35,139 nt of DNA from Marinilabiliales bacterium (GTDB taxonomy: Bacteria > Bacteroidota > Bacteroidia > Bacteroidales > Prolixibacteraceae), in assembly GCA_021286825.1 (NCBI GenBank), contig JAJTBP010000005.1, positions 1 to 35,139 on the forward strand, written 5' to 3'. Below, in pieces: positions 7,570-15,981 of this stretch. The notes under the pieces were generated by a model. That model made no database searches. It was not told the origin of the DNA and was given only the letters and a program-made list of their open reading frames with translations. Numbering within the stretch: position 1 is the first letter of the stretch; every line of letters begins with the position of its first letter. Made by a program: the position numbers and the translations under genes.

Positions 7570-8307
7570 ATGACTATGCAAGCGCAAATTTGGAACGAAC
7601 GATACAAGATAACATCCTACCAGGTTGATTTTCAAAGCAAAATCAAGCCTTCCCATCTCATGCAACTCTTCCAGGAGTCGGCCGGCAACCATGCTGACCA
7701 CCTGGGGGCAGGCTATCTCCGGCTGATGGAAGAGGGGATGTTCTGGGCCCTCTCCCGCCTGAAGGTGGAGATTGAAAAACTGCCTCTCTGGGGAGAAGAA
7801 ATCAGGATTGAGACCTGGCCATGCAGCCTTGTGGGACCCTATTTCAGGCGGGATTTTCACATTTATGACGAATCCGGCGCTCTCCTGGCCAGGGGTGTTT
7901 CCGGGTGGTTGCTACTCAATGCCGGAACGATGCGGCCCCAGCGAGCCGACAGGCTCATGGTGGAACTGCCGATGAACGAAGGACGCAAAGCCATGGAAGC
8001 ATTTCCCGATCGCATCAGCAGCACAGCCCTTACTCCTTCCTTCCGAAAGACATTGTATTACAACGAAATAGATGTAAACAACCATGTTAACAACACCCGT
8101 TATCTCGATTGGGTCATGGATTGTTTTGACGCAGATTTTTACAGATCCCATGAGCTGAAAAGTTTTGCACTGGAATTTCTGGGGGAAATGCATTGGGGCG
8201 ACGAGGTGGAACTGAGGTGTGATCTGCAGGAGGATTTCTATGCCGTACATGCCGTTGACCAGCTCTCCCAAAGACCGGCCTTCAAGGCAGAGCTGCAGTG
8301 GCAGTGA
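7570..8307 (+). CDS. acyl-ACP thioesterase (FatA/FatB-like, double hotdog)
   Basis: Cytosolic enzyme that releases fatty acids from acyl carrier protein. From the ATG at 7570 it has 245 residues, the usual length for bacterial acyl-ACP thioesterases. The first hotdog includes YQVDFQSKIKPSHLMQLFQE and the mid-region IRIETWPCSLVGPYFRRDF. The second hotdog carries the catalytic-site motif DVNNHVNNTRYLDW with the conserved N-x-H pattern. Upstream in-frame ATGs at 7483 and 7516 are rejected because the promoter and predicted transcription start lie at 7482-7518. A second ATG at 7576 is equally possible. A monocistronic unit, divergent from obgE and convergent with the antiporter. Confidence 0.93.
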   Translation: MTMQAQIWNERYKITSYQVDFQSKIKPSHLMQLFQESAGNHADHLGAGYLRLMEEGMFWALSRLKVEIEKLPLWGEEIRIETWPCSLVGPYFRRDFHIYDESGALLARGVSGWLLLNAGTMRPQRADRLMVELPMNEGRKAMEAFPDRISSTALTPSFRKTLYYNEIDVNNHVNNTRYLDWVMDCFDADFYRSHELKSFALEFLGEMHWGDEVELRCDLQEDFYAVHAVDQLSQRPAFKAELQWQ

Positions 8308-8322
8308 CGAATCATTGCCCTT

Positions 8323-8360
8323 TCTTCAGACCGCACGTCAGCGGTTTCTTCGTCTGAAGA
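8323..8360. terminator. inverted repeat between convergent genes, possible bidirectional terminator
   Basis: TCTTCAGAC (8323-8331) and GTCTGAAGA (8352-8360) form a perfect 9-bp stem with a 20-nt loop. It lies where the thioesterase and antiporter transcripts converge and overlaps the last codons of the antiporter. No clear U-tract follows, so the role is tentative. Confidence 0.35.
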
Positions 8361-10488
8361 GGGTGGAGAGAATTTTCTTTCTTCGCCGGATCAGGTTGAC
8401 ACCCTGATCAATGATCGTATTGTCGAAGTCGTGCGCAAACATCATGTCTGAGGTATCATCCGCGGTAGGCGCATAGACCAGTACAAAACTGAATTGCTCG
8501 AAATTACGTGCCATCAGACGGGGAATGCTCTCCTGAATCATTTTGTAAGAGACGTTACCACTCCTTGGCAACGGGATGATGACCAGATCGGAAGGGGTCA
8601 GCAGGTTGCCTACCTGTAAAAAATCATCCCAGGCGGTAAACTCATTGTATCCCAGGGACACCGAAGAACGCTGTTGCTTGTGAAAAGCCTTTACGCTCTC
8701 AAATGTATGGGGATTGGAGAGGAAGAAACAATCGAGTCCCATGGAACTTCCCAATCGGAAAACACGGCTCAGCCAATGGCGGAAGCCATATTCCTTGTCC
8801 GAAAACTTGGGACAAAGGACCACGATTCTTTTGTATTGAGCCAGGTTGGCATTGATGCTGGCTACCCACACCGCCTGATCGGTGTTTTCAACGATGTATT
8901 TCACGTTGTTCCCGAAGAGCATTTCGGAAAACTGGTTTTTGAGTGCGAATCCGATGACAATTTCCGTAGCAGAAATCTCCTTGGCCACCCGTTTGATGCC
9001 TGCTGTCACCTTTTGATCAATGGTAGTCACGATTTCCACCTTTTGATCGATGGCGGCGGCATGGATCATGGCCTTTTCAAGCATCTTCTTGGCCTCCACC
9101 AGCTTGGATTTGGCCATGTGGTCGTCATCCACCACTGAAAGGCTGACAATCGGGAATTTGTTTCGGGGCAATCTGATGGCAATGGCAAAATCGATCAGCC
9201 TTTCCATCGTAGCCGGATTGGAGATCGGAACCAATATCTTTTGTTCCGTGAAGGGAGAATGAGGCTGTTGGTCTCCCACCTTCTCCTCACGGATCAAGAT
9301 GCGTTTGCCTGCATTTTCGGTCACAAAGGAGGCGACCAGACAGGTAACCAGAATGAGAACGATTGTGCCGTTCAGTACATTTTCATCGATGATTCCCATC
9401 CTGAAGCCCACCATGATGACCGCAAGGGTAGCCGCTGCGTGGGAACTGCTCATCCCGAAGATCAATTGCCGCCAGGTGGCGGGGAAGCGGAAGATTATAC
9501 CCGTCATCTGGGCTGCCAGAAATTTTCCGAGTATCGCCACGAGGGTGAGGGTACCGGCGACAATCCAGGCCTCCATCCCATGGCTGATGACCTTCAGGTT
9601 GATCAGCATCCCGACACTGATCAGGAAGAAGGGAATGAAAATGGCATTCCCGACAAACTCCAACCGATTCATCAGGGAGGAGGTTCTCGGAACAAAACGA
9701 TTTAGTGCGATTCCTGCGGCAAAGGCACCGATGATGGGCTCCAGTCCGGCTACCTCCGAAAGAAAGGCAGCGAAGAAGACCATGGCCAGGACAAATACAA
9801 AATGCGAACGTTTCTCCCCTTCCAGCTTTTTAAAGAACCAGGAGGTAAGCAGCGGAATCAGTAGAAAAACAATCAGCAGAAAGAGCACCACAGAAAGTGC
9901 AAAATTCAACCAAAAATGGAGGTTGATCTCTCCTTTGACCGAACCGACAATCACGGCAAAGAGGACCAGTACTGCCGTGTCGGTGAGCATCGTGCCTCCC
10001 ACCGTGATGGCCACCGCCTCATGACGGGAAATACCCATTCTGCTGACGATTGGATAGGTAACCAGGGTATGTGTGGAAAACATACTGGCAACCAAAAGAC
10101 TGGCATTGAAGTCAAGACCCAAAAGGTAGCGGCAAACGGGGAATCCGATGGCCATGGGAATCAGGAAGGTGAAGAAACCGAAGACCAGACTCTTGTGCTT
10201 GTTGCTTTTGAACTCCTTCAGATCCAGTTCCAATCCGGCGAGGAACATGATGTAGAGCAGGCCGATGGTGGAGAAAAGATCGACAGCCGAATTTTTCTCG
10301 ATCCAGTCCAACCCGTGCGGACCAATGATCAATCCGGAAAGGATCAGGCCAATGATCCCTGGAATCTTCAGACTTCTCAACAAGATCGGGGCAAGCAGGA
10401 TGATAAAGAGGATCACTGCGAAAATCAGCACCGAACTGTGAAAGGGTTTTTGAAGCAGATCAATGAGTCTGTCCAGAATCTGGCCCAT
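8338..10488 (-). CDS. CPA2-type cation/proton antiporter (Kef/NhaS-like) with C-terminal universal-stress-like region
   Basis: Inner-membrane Na+/H+ or K+/H+ antiporter of 716 residues. The first about 400 residues hold some 12 hydrophobic segments with family motifs: KIPGIIGLILSGLIIGPHGL, FLAGLELD, the TM5 TD pair in GGTMLTDTAVLV, and EPIIGAFAAGIALN. From KILVPIS (about residue 425) on is a soluble region of about 290 residues with two stretches resembling universal stress protein domains, the first including PIVSLSVVDDDHM. No TrkA-N glycine motif was seen. The ATG at 10488 is chosen over 10536 because a full promoter (TTG-N19-TATCTTTG) lies between them. The ion specificity is unknown. Confidence 0.9.
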   Translation of the reverse strand: MGQILDRLIDLLQKPFHSSVLIFAVILFIILLAPILLRSLKIPGIIGLILSGLIIGPHGLDWIEKNSAVDLFSTIGLLYIMFLAGLELDLKEFKSNKHKSLVFGFFTFLIPMAIGFPVCRYLLGLDFNASLLVASMFSTHTLVTYPIVSRMGISRHEAVAITVGGTMLTDTAVLVLFAVIVGSVKGEINLHFWLNFALSVVLFLLIVFLLIPLLTSWFFKKLEGEKRSHFVFVLAMVFFAAFLSEVAGLEPIIGAFAAGIALNRFVPRTSSLMNRLEFVGNAIFIPFFLISVGMLINLKVISHGMEAWIVAGTLTLVAILGKFLAAQMTGIIFRFPATWRQLIFGMSSSHAAATLAVIMVGFRMGIIDENVLNGTIVLILVTCLVASFVTENAGKRILIREEKVGDQQPHSPFTEQKILVPISNPATMERLIDFAIAIRLPRNKFPIVSLSVVDDDHMAKSKLVEAKKMLEKAMIHAAAIDQKVEIVTTIDQKVTAGIKRVAKEISATEIVIGFALKNQFSEMLFGNNVKYIVENTDQAVWVASINANLAQYKRIVVLCPKFSDKEYGFRHWLSRVFRLGSSMGLDCFFLSNPHTFESVKAFHKQQRSSVSLGYNEFTAWDDFLQVGNLLTPSDLVIIPLPRSGNVSYKMIQESIPRLMARNFEQFSFVLVYAPTADDTSDMMFAHDFDNTIIDQGVNLIRRRKKILSTLFRRRNR

Positions 10489-10500
10489 GGCTACAATTAA

Positions 10501-10515
10501 GGGGATGAGATCCCC
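10501..10515. promoter_or_regulatory. short palindrome at the transcription start of the antiporter
   Basis: GGGGAT-GAG-ATCCCC abuts the -7 box of the antiporter promoter, so the antiporter mRNA would begin with or next to this hairpin. A near-identical inverted copy lies at 10672-10684. It may be an operator or a stabilising 5' hairpin. Confidence 0.4.
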
Positions 10516-10544
10516 AAAGATACGCAATTGAGCCAAAGCAACAA
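10515..10544 (-). promoter_or_regulatory. Bacteroidota-type promoter of the antiporter
   Basis: On the minus strand TTG (10544-10542), a 19-bp spacer and TATCTTTG (10522-10515) match the -33/-7 consensus. The expected transcript start near 10509 gives a leader of about 20 nt to the ATG at 10488. Confidence 0.65.
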
Positions 10545-10583
10545 TTGACTTTCGGCATAAGATGGTCTGGCATCAGTCGGCCC

Positions 10584-10613
10584 TTCCGCACGGCATGAGT
10601 TTACCGTACGGAA
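10584..10613. repeat. 10-bp inverted repeat downstream of the oxidoreductase gene
   Basis: TTCCGCACGG (10584-10593) and CCGTACGGAA (10604-10613) pair with one mismatch, which is a G-U wobble in a minus-strand RNA, around a 10-nt loop. With a smaller CTGACTGTCAG hairpin (10651-10661) it forms the 3' region of the minus-strand receptor-LytS-LytT-oxidoreductase group. No U-tract is visible. Confidence 0.35.
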
Positions 10614-10671
10614 AGTAACCCGATTCCGGCAATCGATCCCCAATTAATGCCTGACTGTCAGAAATTAGGAC

Positions 10672-10684
10672 GGGATCTCATCCC
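10672..10684. repeat. second copy of the GGGAT-N3-ATCCC palindrome
   Basis: GGGAT-CTC-ATCCC is the reverse complement of the core of the palindrome at 10501-10515. It lies 7 bp beyond the oxidoreductase stop codon. Confidence 0.4.
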
Positions 10685-10691
10685 ATGGAAC

Positions 10692-11276
10692 TTACCCCCT
10701 TCCCTCTTTCCTTCCCAGCTGTTCAGCGGAAGAGAGCCATTGGTTCCGCTGCTTTTCGGTGGAGGATTTGATGGGTGAAAAAGAGGTGATGTGGACCGGA
10801 TGAATGCCCGAAAACTGCAGTACACCAATCCGGAGGGAGTTGTGTCCCGGCTTTTTGTTGAACAAGGAATAGTACCAGCGCGGAGAGTCCATGGTGACCA
10901 GGATTCGGGCCGACTTACCCTTCAGCAGTTTGTCCCAGAAAGGGGAGTTGTCACGGTAGCGAAAGGCAAAGCCGGGAAGAAAGGTTCTGTCGATGAACCC
11001 TTTCAGCAAGGCAGGATAAGTCGACCACCAGTTGGGATAGACAAATACCAGGTGGTCGGCAGTCAGAATTTCCTGCTGGACCCTCAACAAATCGGGTTCA
11101 AGGTCCATTCTTTTGTGATAGCCATTTTTCAGGATGGGATCAAATTGAAGATCGATCAGATTGATCCTTACACATTGGGCACCCGATTGGATGGCACCCG
11201 ATTGATAGCGATCGGCAAGTGCCTCGCAGAAACTACCCTTGACGGGATTGGCATTGATGAGAAGAATTTTTTTCAT
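10692..11276 (-). CDS. flavodoxin-fold NAD(P)H oxidoreductase (NQO1/KefF/MdaB-like)
   Basis: Cytosolic FMN/FAD-dependent quinone or nitro reductase of the Flavodoxin_2 family, 194 residues. It begins with the family's phosphate-binding N-terminus KKILLINANPVKGSFCEAL. It then shows LTADHLVFVYPNWWSTYPALLKGFIDR, the classic flavin and dimer motif, and the FLPGFAF segment. The start at 11276 is preferred; an ATG at 11309 would overlap the response regulator gene and add residues that do not resemble the fold. The start is 16 bp after the LytTR regulator stop, so it is probably the last gene of that group. KefF partners K+ antiporters, but the nearby antiporter has its own promoter, so a link is speculative. 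Confidence 0.88.
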   Translation of the reverse strand: MKKILLINANPVKGSFCEALADRYQSGAIQSGAQCVRINLIDLQFDPILKNGYHKRMDLEPDLLRVQQEILTADHLVFVYPNWWSTYPALLKGFIDRTFLPGFAFRYRDNSPFWDKLLKGKSARILVTMDSPRWYYSLFNKKPGHNSLRIGVLQFSGIHPVHITSFSPIKSSTEKQRNQWLSSAEQLGRKEGRG

Positions 11277-11292
11277 GATTGAATGGATTGCA

Positions 11293-12075
11293 TCATACTT
11301 GGGTTTCACCGTTCATCCAGGCTTTGAACTGAGCACTTCTGGAGCGGCTAACAAAAATTTCGGCATGGGGATTCGCCTTTAACTCCACTTTTAGTTTGAA
11401 ATTAAAATGGTTGTGAACTTTTCGGATGGCATCGACCGATAGGATGTACTGCCTGTTGACCCGAAAAAACCGCTTTGGATCGAGTCGGTCAGCAAGTTCT
11501 TCGATGGAATTGGGAATCAGATGCCTTTTGTTGTCGTGCGTCATCAAAAAGACCGCTTTCTCTTCTGCAAAAATGCAGGCAACCTCATCGATACGCAAGG
11601 ACACCATGGCATCACCCCTGTTGATGAGAAAACGATCCTTGAAGGCCGGTTGCCACCGACTGCGAAAACTCGAGATCAGTTCTGCCATGCGTGAATCGGT
11701 CTCTTTGGGGACAAAATAGTCCCTTACAACCTGGAATTTGTCGAGCGCCGCGGTTAGCTTCTCCTGCTTTACCGGTTTCAACAGGTAGTCGATGCTGTTG
11801 TGTTCGAAGGCACGAAGCGCAAATTCATCATAAGCCGTGGTAAAGATGACTGGTGTTACGATCCGGACCTCTTCGAAGATGGAGAAGCTTTTCCCGTCCG
11901 CAAGTTGAATGTCCATAAAAATCAGGTCATAGCTCTGGTTCTGGCTCAAATGTTCCACGGCACTCCGAACGGTATCCAAGGGTCCTGTCAGCGTCGCATC
12001 GCGAAGAACAGAAAGAATCATCTGGGATAATCTCCTGGCAGCCAACACTTCGTCTTCAATGATCAGTATTTTCAT
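11293..12075 (-). CDS. LytTR-family response regulator
   Basis: Two-component response regulator of 260 residues: an N-terminal receiver domain (acidic pocket IEDE at 6-9, phospho-acceptor D55 in LIFMDIQLADG, and a KPV motif near residue 100) and a C-terminal LytTR DNA-binding domain (about 150-255). The LytTR domain includes FAEEKAVFLMT, ADRLDPKRFFRVNRQYI and the C-terminal EIFVSRSRSAQFKAWM. LytTR proteins bind paired direct repeats near promoters. It lies 53 bp after the histidine kinase and is co-oriented with the receptor and oxidoreductase genes. The likely cognate sensor is the adjacent LytS-like kinase. The divergent export operon is a plausible target (inference). Confidence 0.95.
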   Translation of the reverse strand: MKILIIEDEVLAARRLSQMILSVLRDATLTGPLDTVRSAVEHLSQNQSYDLIFMDIQLADGKSFSIFEEVRIVTPVIFTTAYDEFALRAFEHNSIDYLLKPVKQEKLTAALDKFQVVRDYFVPKETDSRMAELISSFRSRWQPAFKDRFLINRGDAMVSLRIDEVACIFAEEKAVFLMTHDNKRHLIPNSIEELADRLDPKRFFRVNRQYILSVDAIRKVHNHFNFKLKVELKANPHAEIFVSRSRSAQFKAWMNGETQV

Positions 12076-12128
12076 TTCTTGTGATTTGATCTACAACAAT
12101 TCAATGGTCTTCATCGGCCGATTCACCC

Positions 12129-13211
12129 TTAGCCGGCCATTTCCCCCTCCGGCAGGTGGAAGAGTGGCAGCAACACGGTAAAATGGCCGTTGTCGCGACT
12201 GACCCCAATCTCCTTTCCCGAAAGGAAGAGATAGCGGTTGCGAATGTTCTCCAATCCTATTCCGGTAGAAGGTTCCTTATCCTTTTTGAGACGTATTTCA
12301 TTTTCCACCCTGATGAATTGGTTGTCTAGCACAGCAATTTCGATTCGGAGGGGATAGGCAAGCGAAATCTCATTGTGCTTGATGGCATTTTCCAGCAGCA
12401 TCTGTAGGGTGAGCGGTGGAATGGGCCTTGCATGGTAAATTTCCGGAACATCAAAATGCACCGACAATTTTTCCTCGAAACGCTTTTGCTGAATGTAGAC
12501 ATATTCCCGGGCAATGGATAGTTCCTCCTCCAAGGTCACCGTCTCTTTGTCGCGCGACAGCAACATGTAGCGCATGATGCCGGCAATGCTTTCCACATAC
12601 CTTGAAGCATCGGGATTGTCGTTGACCATCATGGCCAGGGTATTGAGGCTATTGAAAAGGAAATGGGGATTGATCTGGTTGCGTAGGGTATCGTAGCGAG
12701 CATCCAGATTGGCTTTTTGCAACGCCTGTGCACGGAGGAGATCTTCCTTCCAATTGATGAAAAATGAGACCGACGCGTAGATGGAACTGATCATAAAGGT
12801 GATCAGCAAGGATGCACCTACCAGTCCGAGTTGTATCCCCCTATCGAGATGAAGATGGAGCAACTGACTGACGGCAAGGATCTCACCGGCTTCGACTACC
12901 AGCACCAACAGGACCAGGGTAAAAACCTGGAAGAGGATCAGCCGGGTCATTTGGGTAAACATCGAAAACCTTTTGACGGAATATTGAATCAGCATCATGC
13001 TCCCGTTCCAAATCAGGGTGGTTCGTACCAAAGAGATCAGAAATGCGGTCAAAAATCCATTTTCCCCAATCGGATAATCCAGTTGAAACCAGGTCGAGAG
13101 CAGCGAAATGATCAGAATGGAGCCGTACCGGATGAGGTATTCCCGCCTGCGTGTGGTCTCCGGAACGACCAGCACCTTGCAGATATCGGTCTCTTGATTT
13201 GGGTTATTCAT
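12129..13211 (-). CDS. LytS/YehU-type sensor histidine kinase
   Basis: Membrane sensor kinase of 360 residues. Four hydrophobic segments occupy about residues 30-150 with almost no extracellular loop, so the signal is probably sensed in or near the membrane. The His_kinase (LytS-type) domain follows: YDTLRNQINPHFLFNSLN with the phospho-acceptor H183, then the ATP-binding region with LLENAIKHNE (N box) and GIGLENIRNRY (G box). A short cytosolic N-terminus precedes the first segment. The gene starts 17 bp after the receptor stop and precedes the LytTR regulator, so all three are likely co-transcribed. Confidence 0.95.
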   Translation of the reverse strand: MNNPNQETDICKVLVVPETTRRREYLIRYGSILIISLLSTWFQLDYPIGENGFLTAFLISLVRTTLIWNGSMMLIQYSVKRFSMFTQMTRLILFQVFTLVLLVLVVEAGEILAVSQLLHLHLDRGIQLGLVGASLLITFMISSIYASVSFFINWKEDLLRAQALQKANLDARYDTLRNQINPHFLFNSLNTLAMMVNDNPDASRYVESIAGIMRYMLLSRDKETVTLEEELSIAREYVYIQQKRFEEKLSVHFDVPEIYHARPIPPLTLQMLLENAIKHNEISLAYPLRIEIAVLDNQFIRVENEIRLKKDKEPSTGIGLENIRNRYLFLSGKEIGVSRDNGHFTVLLPLFHLPEGEMAG

Positions 13212-13228
13212 TTTCTTTTGTCTGTAGC

Positions 13229-15589
13229 CTAAAATCTTAACCGGTATTGCATCATCGGAAAAAATCCAAGCTGGTTAACGTTCACTGCCTTGTTTTGTGA
13301 TTTACTGTACCACTGCATCAGAAAATTATCATGGTTGGTCAGATTTTCTATGTAAAAGACCCATTCCTGCGAGACATGCCTGGAATCAACCCGGTAGCCA
13401 AATTTGATATCCGTCTTGAAAAAGGATGGAAACTGCAAACTATAGGCCCGGGTATCATCATATTTTGTGGTATTGGCCGCCTGCGATGCCGCCAAATCAA
13501 TCGGCGTGTACCGTTTGCCGCCCGCGTAGCTCATTTTGAAATCCACATTGAAAGCAGCATTCCGTTTCATCGGAAACTCTTTCCCGATTAGGAAATTGAA
13601 GACGTAGTTGCCGTTAAAGGCGCTGTTTCTTTCCGTCCCATCACTTCCTTTGTATTTGGAGTCAAAGAGAGACAGTGTGGTAAGATAATAAATGTTTTTC
13701 GCGAAAAATCTCTCGAGAGTGAATTCCACTCCATAATTCCGGCCGGTTCCTTTGTTGACCAGACTGTCTTCCGTGTTAAGTCCCCAATTGGCACCGGTAT
13801 TGAGGATGCTGAAGGAGGTTGGACGTTGCTCAACCGGCACGTTGAACAGGGACTGGTAATAGGCCTCGGCCTTGAATCTGGTCTGGGGTGACAACGATCG
13901 GTCCCAGCCCACCACAAATTGATTGGATTTTGTAAAACCCAGCTCCCTGTTGGTCTCAATGAGCTGACCCTTGGCATCCCTGCTGCCCAGGAAATAGGTC
14001 GACAAGGTCTGGCTGCGGGAATGGAGTCCATAACCCAAAGTAAGCTTCTGTTTGTCCGAAGTCTGCCAGGCCAGGCTGATTCGGGGTTCCAGTGCCGCTG
14101 ATTGGTTAAGGTCCAGATAGCTGAAATGTATCCCGGGAAGCAGGGAAAGCTGGTTGTTGAATTTGTAAACCATTTGAAAATAGGGTTGAAAGAGGGTAAT
14201 CCCTTGTCCAATGCCTTTGTGGTCGTCCAGGACGGCCCGCATACTTTGGGTCGACTGGCTAAATTGTTTGGTCAGAAGGTCGAAGCCCATCCGGTCGACA
14301 GAAAAGCCGGATTTGATCGTCAATCGACTGCTCAGTTTTGAATTGAGATAGCCACTGAAGGTCGCCCGGTAATCGGCATAGTTGTGATCGATGTTGGAAT
14401 GGGGCTGACTGTTCACATCCAGCGTATCAATGGTGGTACCGCCTGATTGGTACAAACCCGAGAGAATCAGCTTCAACCTTGTTCGTTCGCTGAGATAAGC
14501 CGTATATGAAAGGGCTGAAACGGCCATTCCCGAACGGTTGACCAGATCTTGACCTTCGTCGGAGTACATGTTCTGTTTGTTTCCTCTTTTGCTGTCAAGC
14601 ATGGAGATGGAACTGAACCCACCCAATCCAAAAAGAGTGATTCTTCCCTTTTTCAGCGGAAAGTTCATTTTAAAAGAGAAATCCTTGTATTTCGGAATTC
14701 CGGTGGTTCCCAGGTTGACGATACCATCCATCAGTTCGAGAGTTGAATAACGGAAATTGGCCAGGTAGGAGGATTTATGCTCCTTCGAGAAGGGACCTTC
14801 GGTGCCGGCTTCGAAGCCGTTGAAACCGACCTGGAAAAGGTGTTCATGCTTCTGATTGTTGCCATTGCGCAAATTCAGATCGAATACTCCGCTGAGGGCA
14901 TTCCCATACTGCGCCGGAAAAGCCCCGGTCAGGAAATCACTGTTTTCAAGCAGGTTGTTGTTGAGCATACCAACGGGACCTCCTGTGGTACCATTCTCGG
15001 CAAAGTGATTCGGATTGGGTATTTCCACATCTTCAAGTCGCCACAAAAGGCCTGACGGGGAATTTCCACGGATGACGATGTCGTTGCGCTGATCGTTGGA
15101 AGAGGATACGCCGGCATAGTTCATGGCCATTCGGGCAACATCCCCTCGGCTTCCGGCATATTTCTCCGTCTCTTCGACCGTGAAGGAACGGGCACTGATG
15201 ACAGCCATCCGGTTTCTCGGATCTTCTTTGTGAAGGGATGCCTTGACTTCTATTTCACTGCCTGTTACAACCGATTCTTCGAGCTCCGCCTCCACAATCA
15301 TCTCCTTGACCGAGTTGAGCAACAAGTTCTGGAAGGTGACCGGCTTGTAACCCACAAAAGAAATCCGGATGCTTTGTCTGCCAATGGGCACTTTCTCCAG
15401 GCGAAAACTGCCGTCAGCCTGGGAAAGGGTACCCCGCTGCGGAGTAAATCCAAGCAAAACAACCGAAGCACCGGCCAGGGGTTCCTTACTCTCCTTGTCC
15501 ACCACAACGCCACGGATGGTCTGGGTGGGTTGCGCCGAAGCAAAGAATCCCAAAACGGTCAGCAACCCTGCAACAACATACTTTCTCAT
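13229..15589 (-). CDS. TonB-dependent receptor with N-terminal carboxypeptidase-regulatory-like domain
   Basis: Outer-membrane receptor or transporter of 786 residues. It has a signal peptide ending FFASAQ and a CarboxypepD_reg-like beta domain (about 25-105, with IRGVVVDKESKEPLAGASVV). A plug domain follows, with DVARMAMNYAGVSSSNDQRN, IVIRGNSPSGLLWRLEDVEI and QYGNALSGVFDLNLRNG. The rest is a beta-barrel rich in aromatic beta-strands, ending YRLRF with the C-terminal phenylalanine typical of outer-membrane barrels. The frame extends upstream to 15781 but the signal peptide fixes the start at 15589 (15610 is possible). There is no SusD-like partner, so this is not a standard polysaccharide locus. 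It is co-oriented with a LytS/LytT pair. The substrate is unknown. Confidence 0.92.
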   Translation of the reverse strand: MRKYVVAGLLTVLGFFASAQPTQTIRGVVVDKESKEPLAGASVVLLGFTPQRGTLSQADGSFRLEKVPIGRQSIRISFVGYKPVTFQNLLLNSVKEMIVEAELEESVVTGSEIEVKASLHKEDPRNRMAVISARSFTVEETEKYAGSRGDVARMAMNYAGVSSSNDQRNDIVIRGNSPSGLLWRLEDVEIPNPNHFAENGTTGGPVGMLNNNLLENSDFLTGAFPAQYGNALSGVFDLNLRNGNNQKHEHLFQVGFNGFEAGTEGPFSKEHKSSYLANFRYSTLELMDGIVNLGTTGIPKYKDFSFKMNFPLKKGRITLFGLGGFSSISMLDSKRGNKQNMYSDEGQDLVNRSGMAVSALSYTAYLSERTRLKLILSGLYQSGGTTIDTLDVNSQPHSNIDHNYADYRATFSGYLNSKLSSRLTIKSGFSVDRMGFDLLTKQFSQSTQSMRAVLDDHKGIGQGITLFQPYFQMVYKFNNQLSLLPGIHFSYLDLNQSAALEPRISLAWQTSDKQKLTLGYGLHSRSQTLSTYFLGSRDAKGQLIETNRELGFTKSNQFVVGWDRSLSPQTRFKAEAYYQSLFNVPVEQRPTSFSILNTGANWGLNTEDSLVNKGTGRNYGVEFTLERFFAKNIYYLTTLSLFDSKYKGSDGTERNSAFNGNYVFNFLIGKEFPMKRNAAFNVDFKMSYAGGKRYTPIDLAASQAANTTKYDDTRAYSLQFPSFFKTDIKFGYRVDSRHVSQEWVFYIENLTNHDNFLMQWYSKSQNKAVNVNQLGFFPMMQYRLRF

Positions 15590-15798
15590 ATTCGCGATGT
15601 TAATTTTCATCACAAAAATTGAAGTTTTGTAAAATAGTTGGGTCAAAAATCGGACGACCGGCAGAAAGCAGGGGATGAAATGGCAAAAAAGCGATCCGAA
15701 TAAAACGGAGAGGGTCAGGGCACCCACCCCTCCAGAAAAAATAAACAGAATAGTCAACAAACCCTTATATTTTGAACCCATCTGCTCTTTCCTGCCCG

Positions 15799-15878
15799 GA
15801 TTGGGTAAAAAAAACCGCTAAAAAAGTGTTAAATCCTACGGAAACAGGCCAAATTAAAGTGATTCCAATTACCCAATC
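15799..15878. promoter_or_regulatory. separated 10-bp perfect inverted repeat at the export operon promoter
   Basis: GATTGGGTAA (15799-15808) and TTACCCAATC (15869-15878) are perfect reverse complements separated by 60 bp. The right arm ends 2 bp before the -7 box. Such spacing suits a looping repressor or a two-site regulator. The adjacent LytTR regulator is one candidate, but its family normally uses direct repeats. Confidence 0.5.
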
Positions 15879-15880
15879 GC

Positions 15881-15888
15881 TATATTTG
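15881..15888 (+). promoter_or_regulatory. -7 promoter box of the export operon
   Basis: TATATTTG is an exact TAnnTTTG match, about 93 bp before the first ATG. The -33 position reads AGTG, a poor match, as expected for an activated promoter. Confidence 0.5.
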
Positions 15889-15981
15889 CGGCCATTGTTT
15901 GCTCAAATCACCACTGCTTAAGGAATCCGGCTTCGTCTTGCAACTTTTGACCTGATCCTTTGGCTGTACACCCTATCTGAC

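Larger units (their letters stand above)
15590..15981. other. 392-bp divergent intergenic region between receptor and export operons
   Basis: No gene is recognised here. It holds the promoter box of the export operon (15881-15888), an inverted repeat with arms at 15799-15808 and 15869-15878, and A/T-rich stretches. For the receptor a weak minus-strand box AATTTTTG (15613-15620) is the only candidate. The open frame extending the receptor to 15781 is judged non-coding. Confidence 0.6.

Noticed and set aside
9916-10500. 194-codon plus-strand frame opposite the antiporter
   Set aside because: It is highly polar and rich in Gln, Asp and His, the typical shadow of transmembrane codons on the other strand.
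15590-15781. N-terminal extension of the TonB receptor with extra hydrophobic stretches
   Set aside because: The signal peptide at 15589 is complete and its mature end fits the family. The extension would put two hydrophobic stretches before it.
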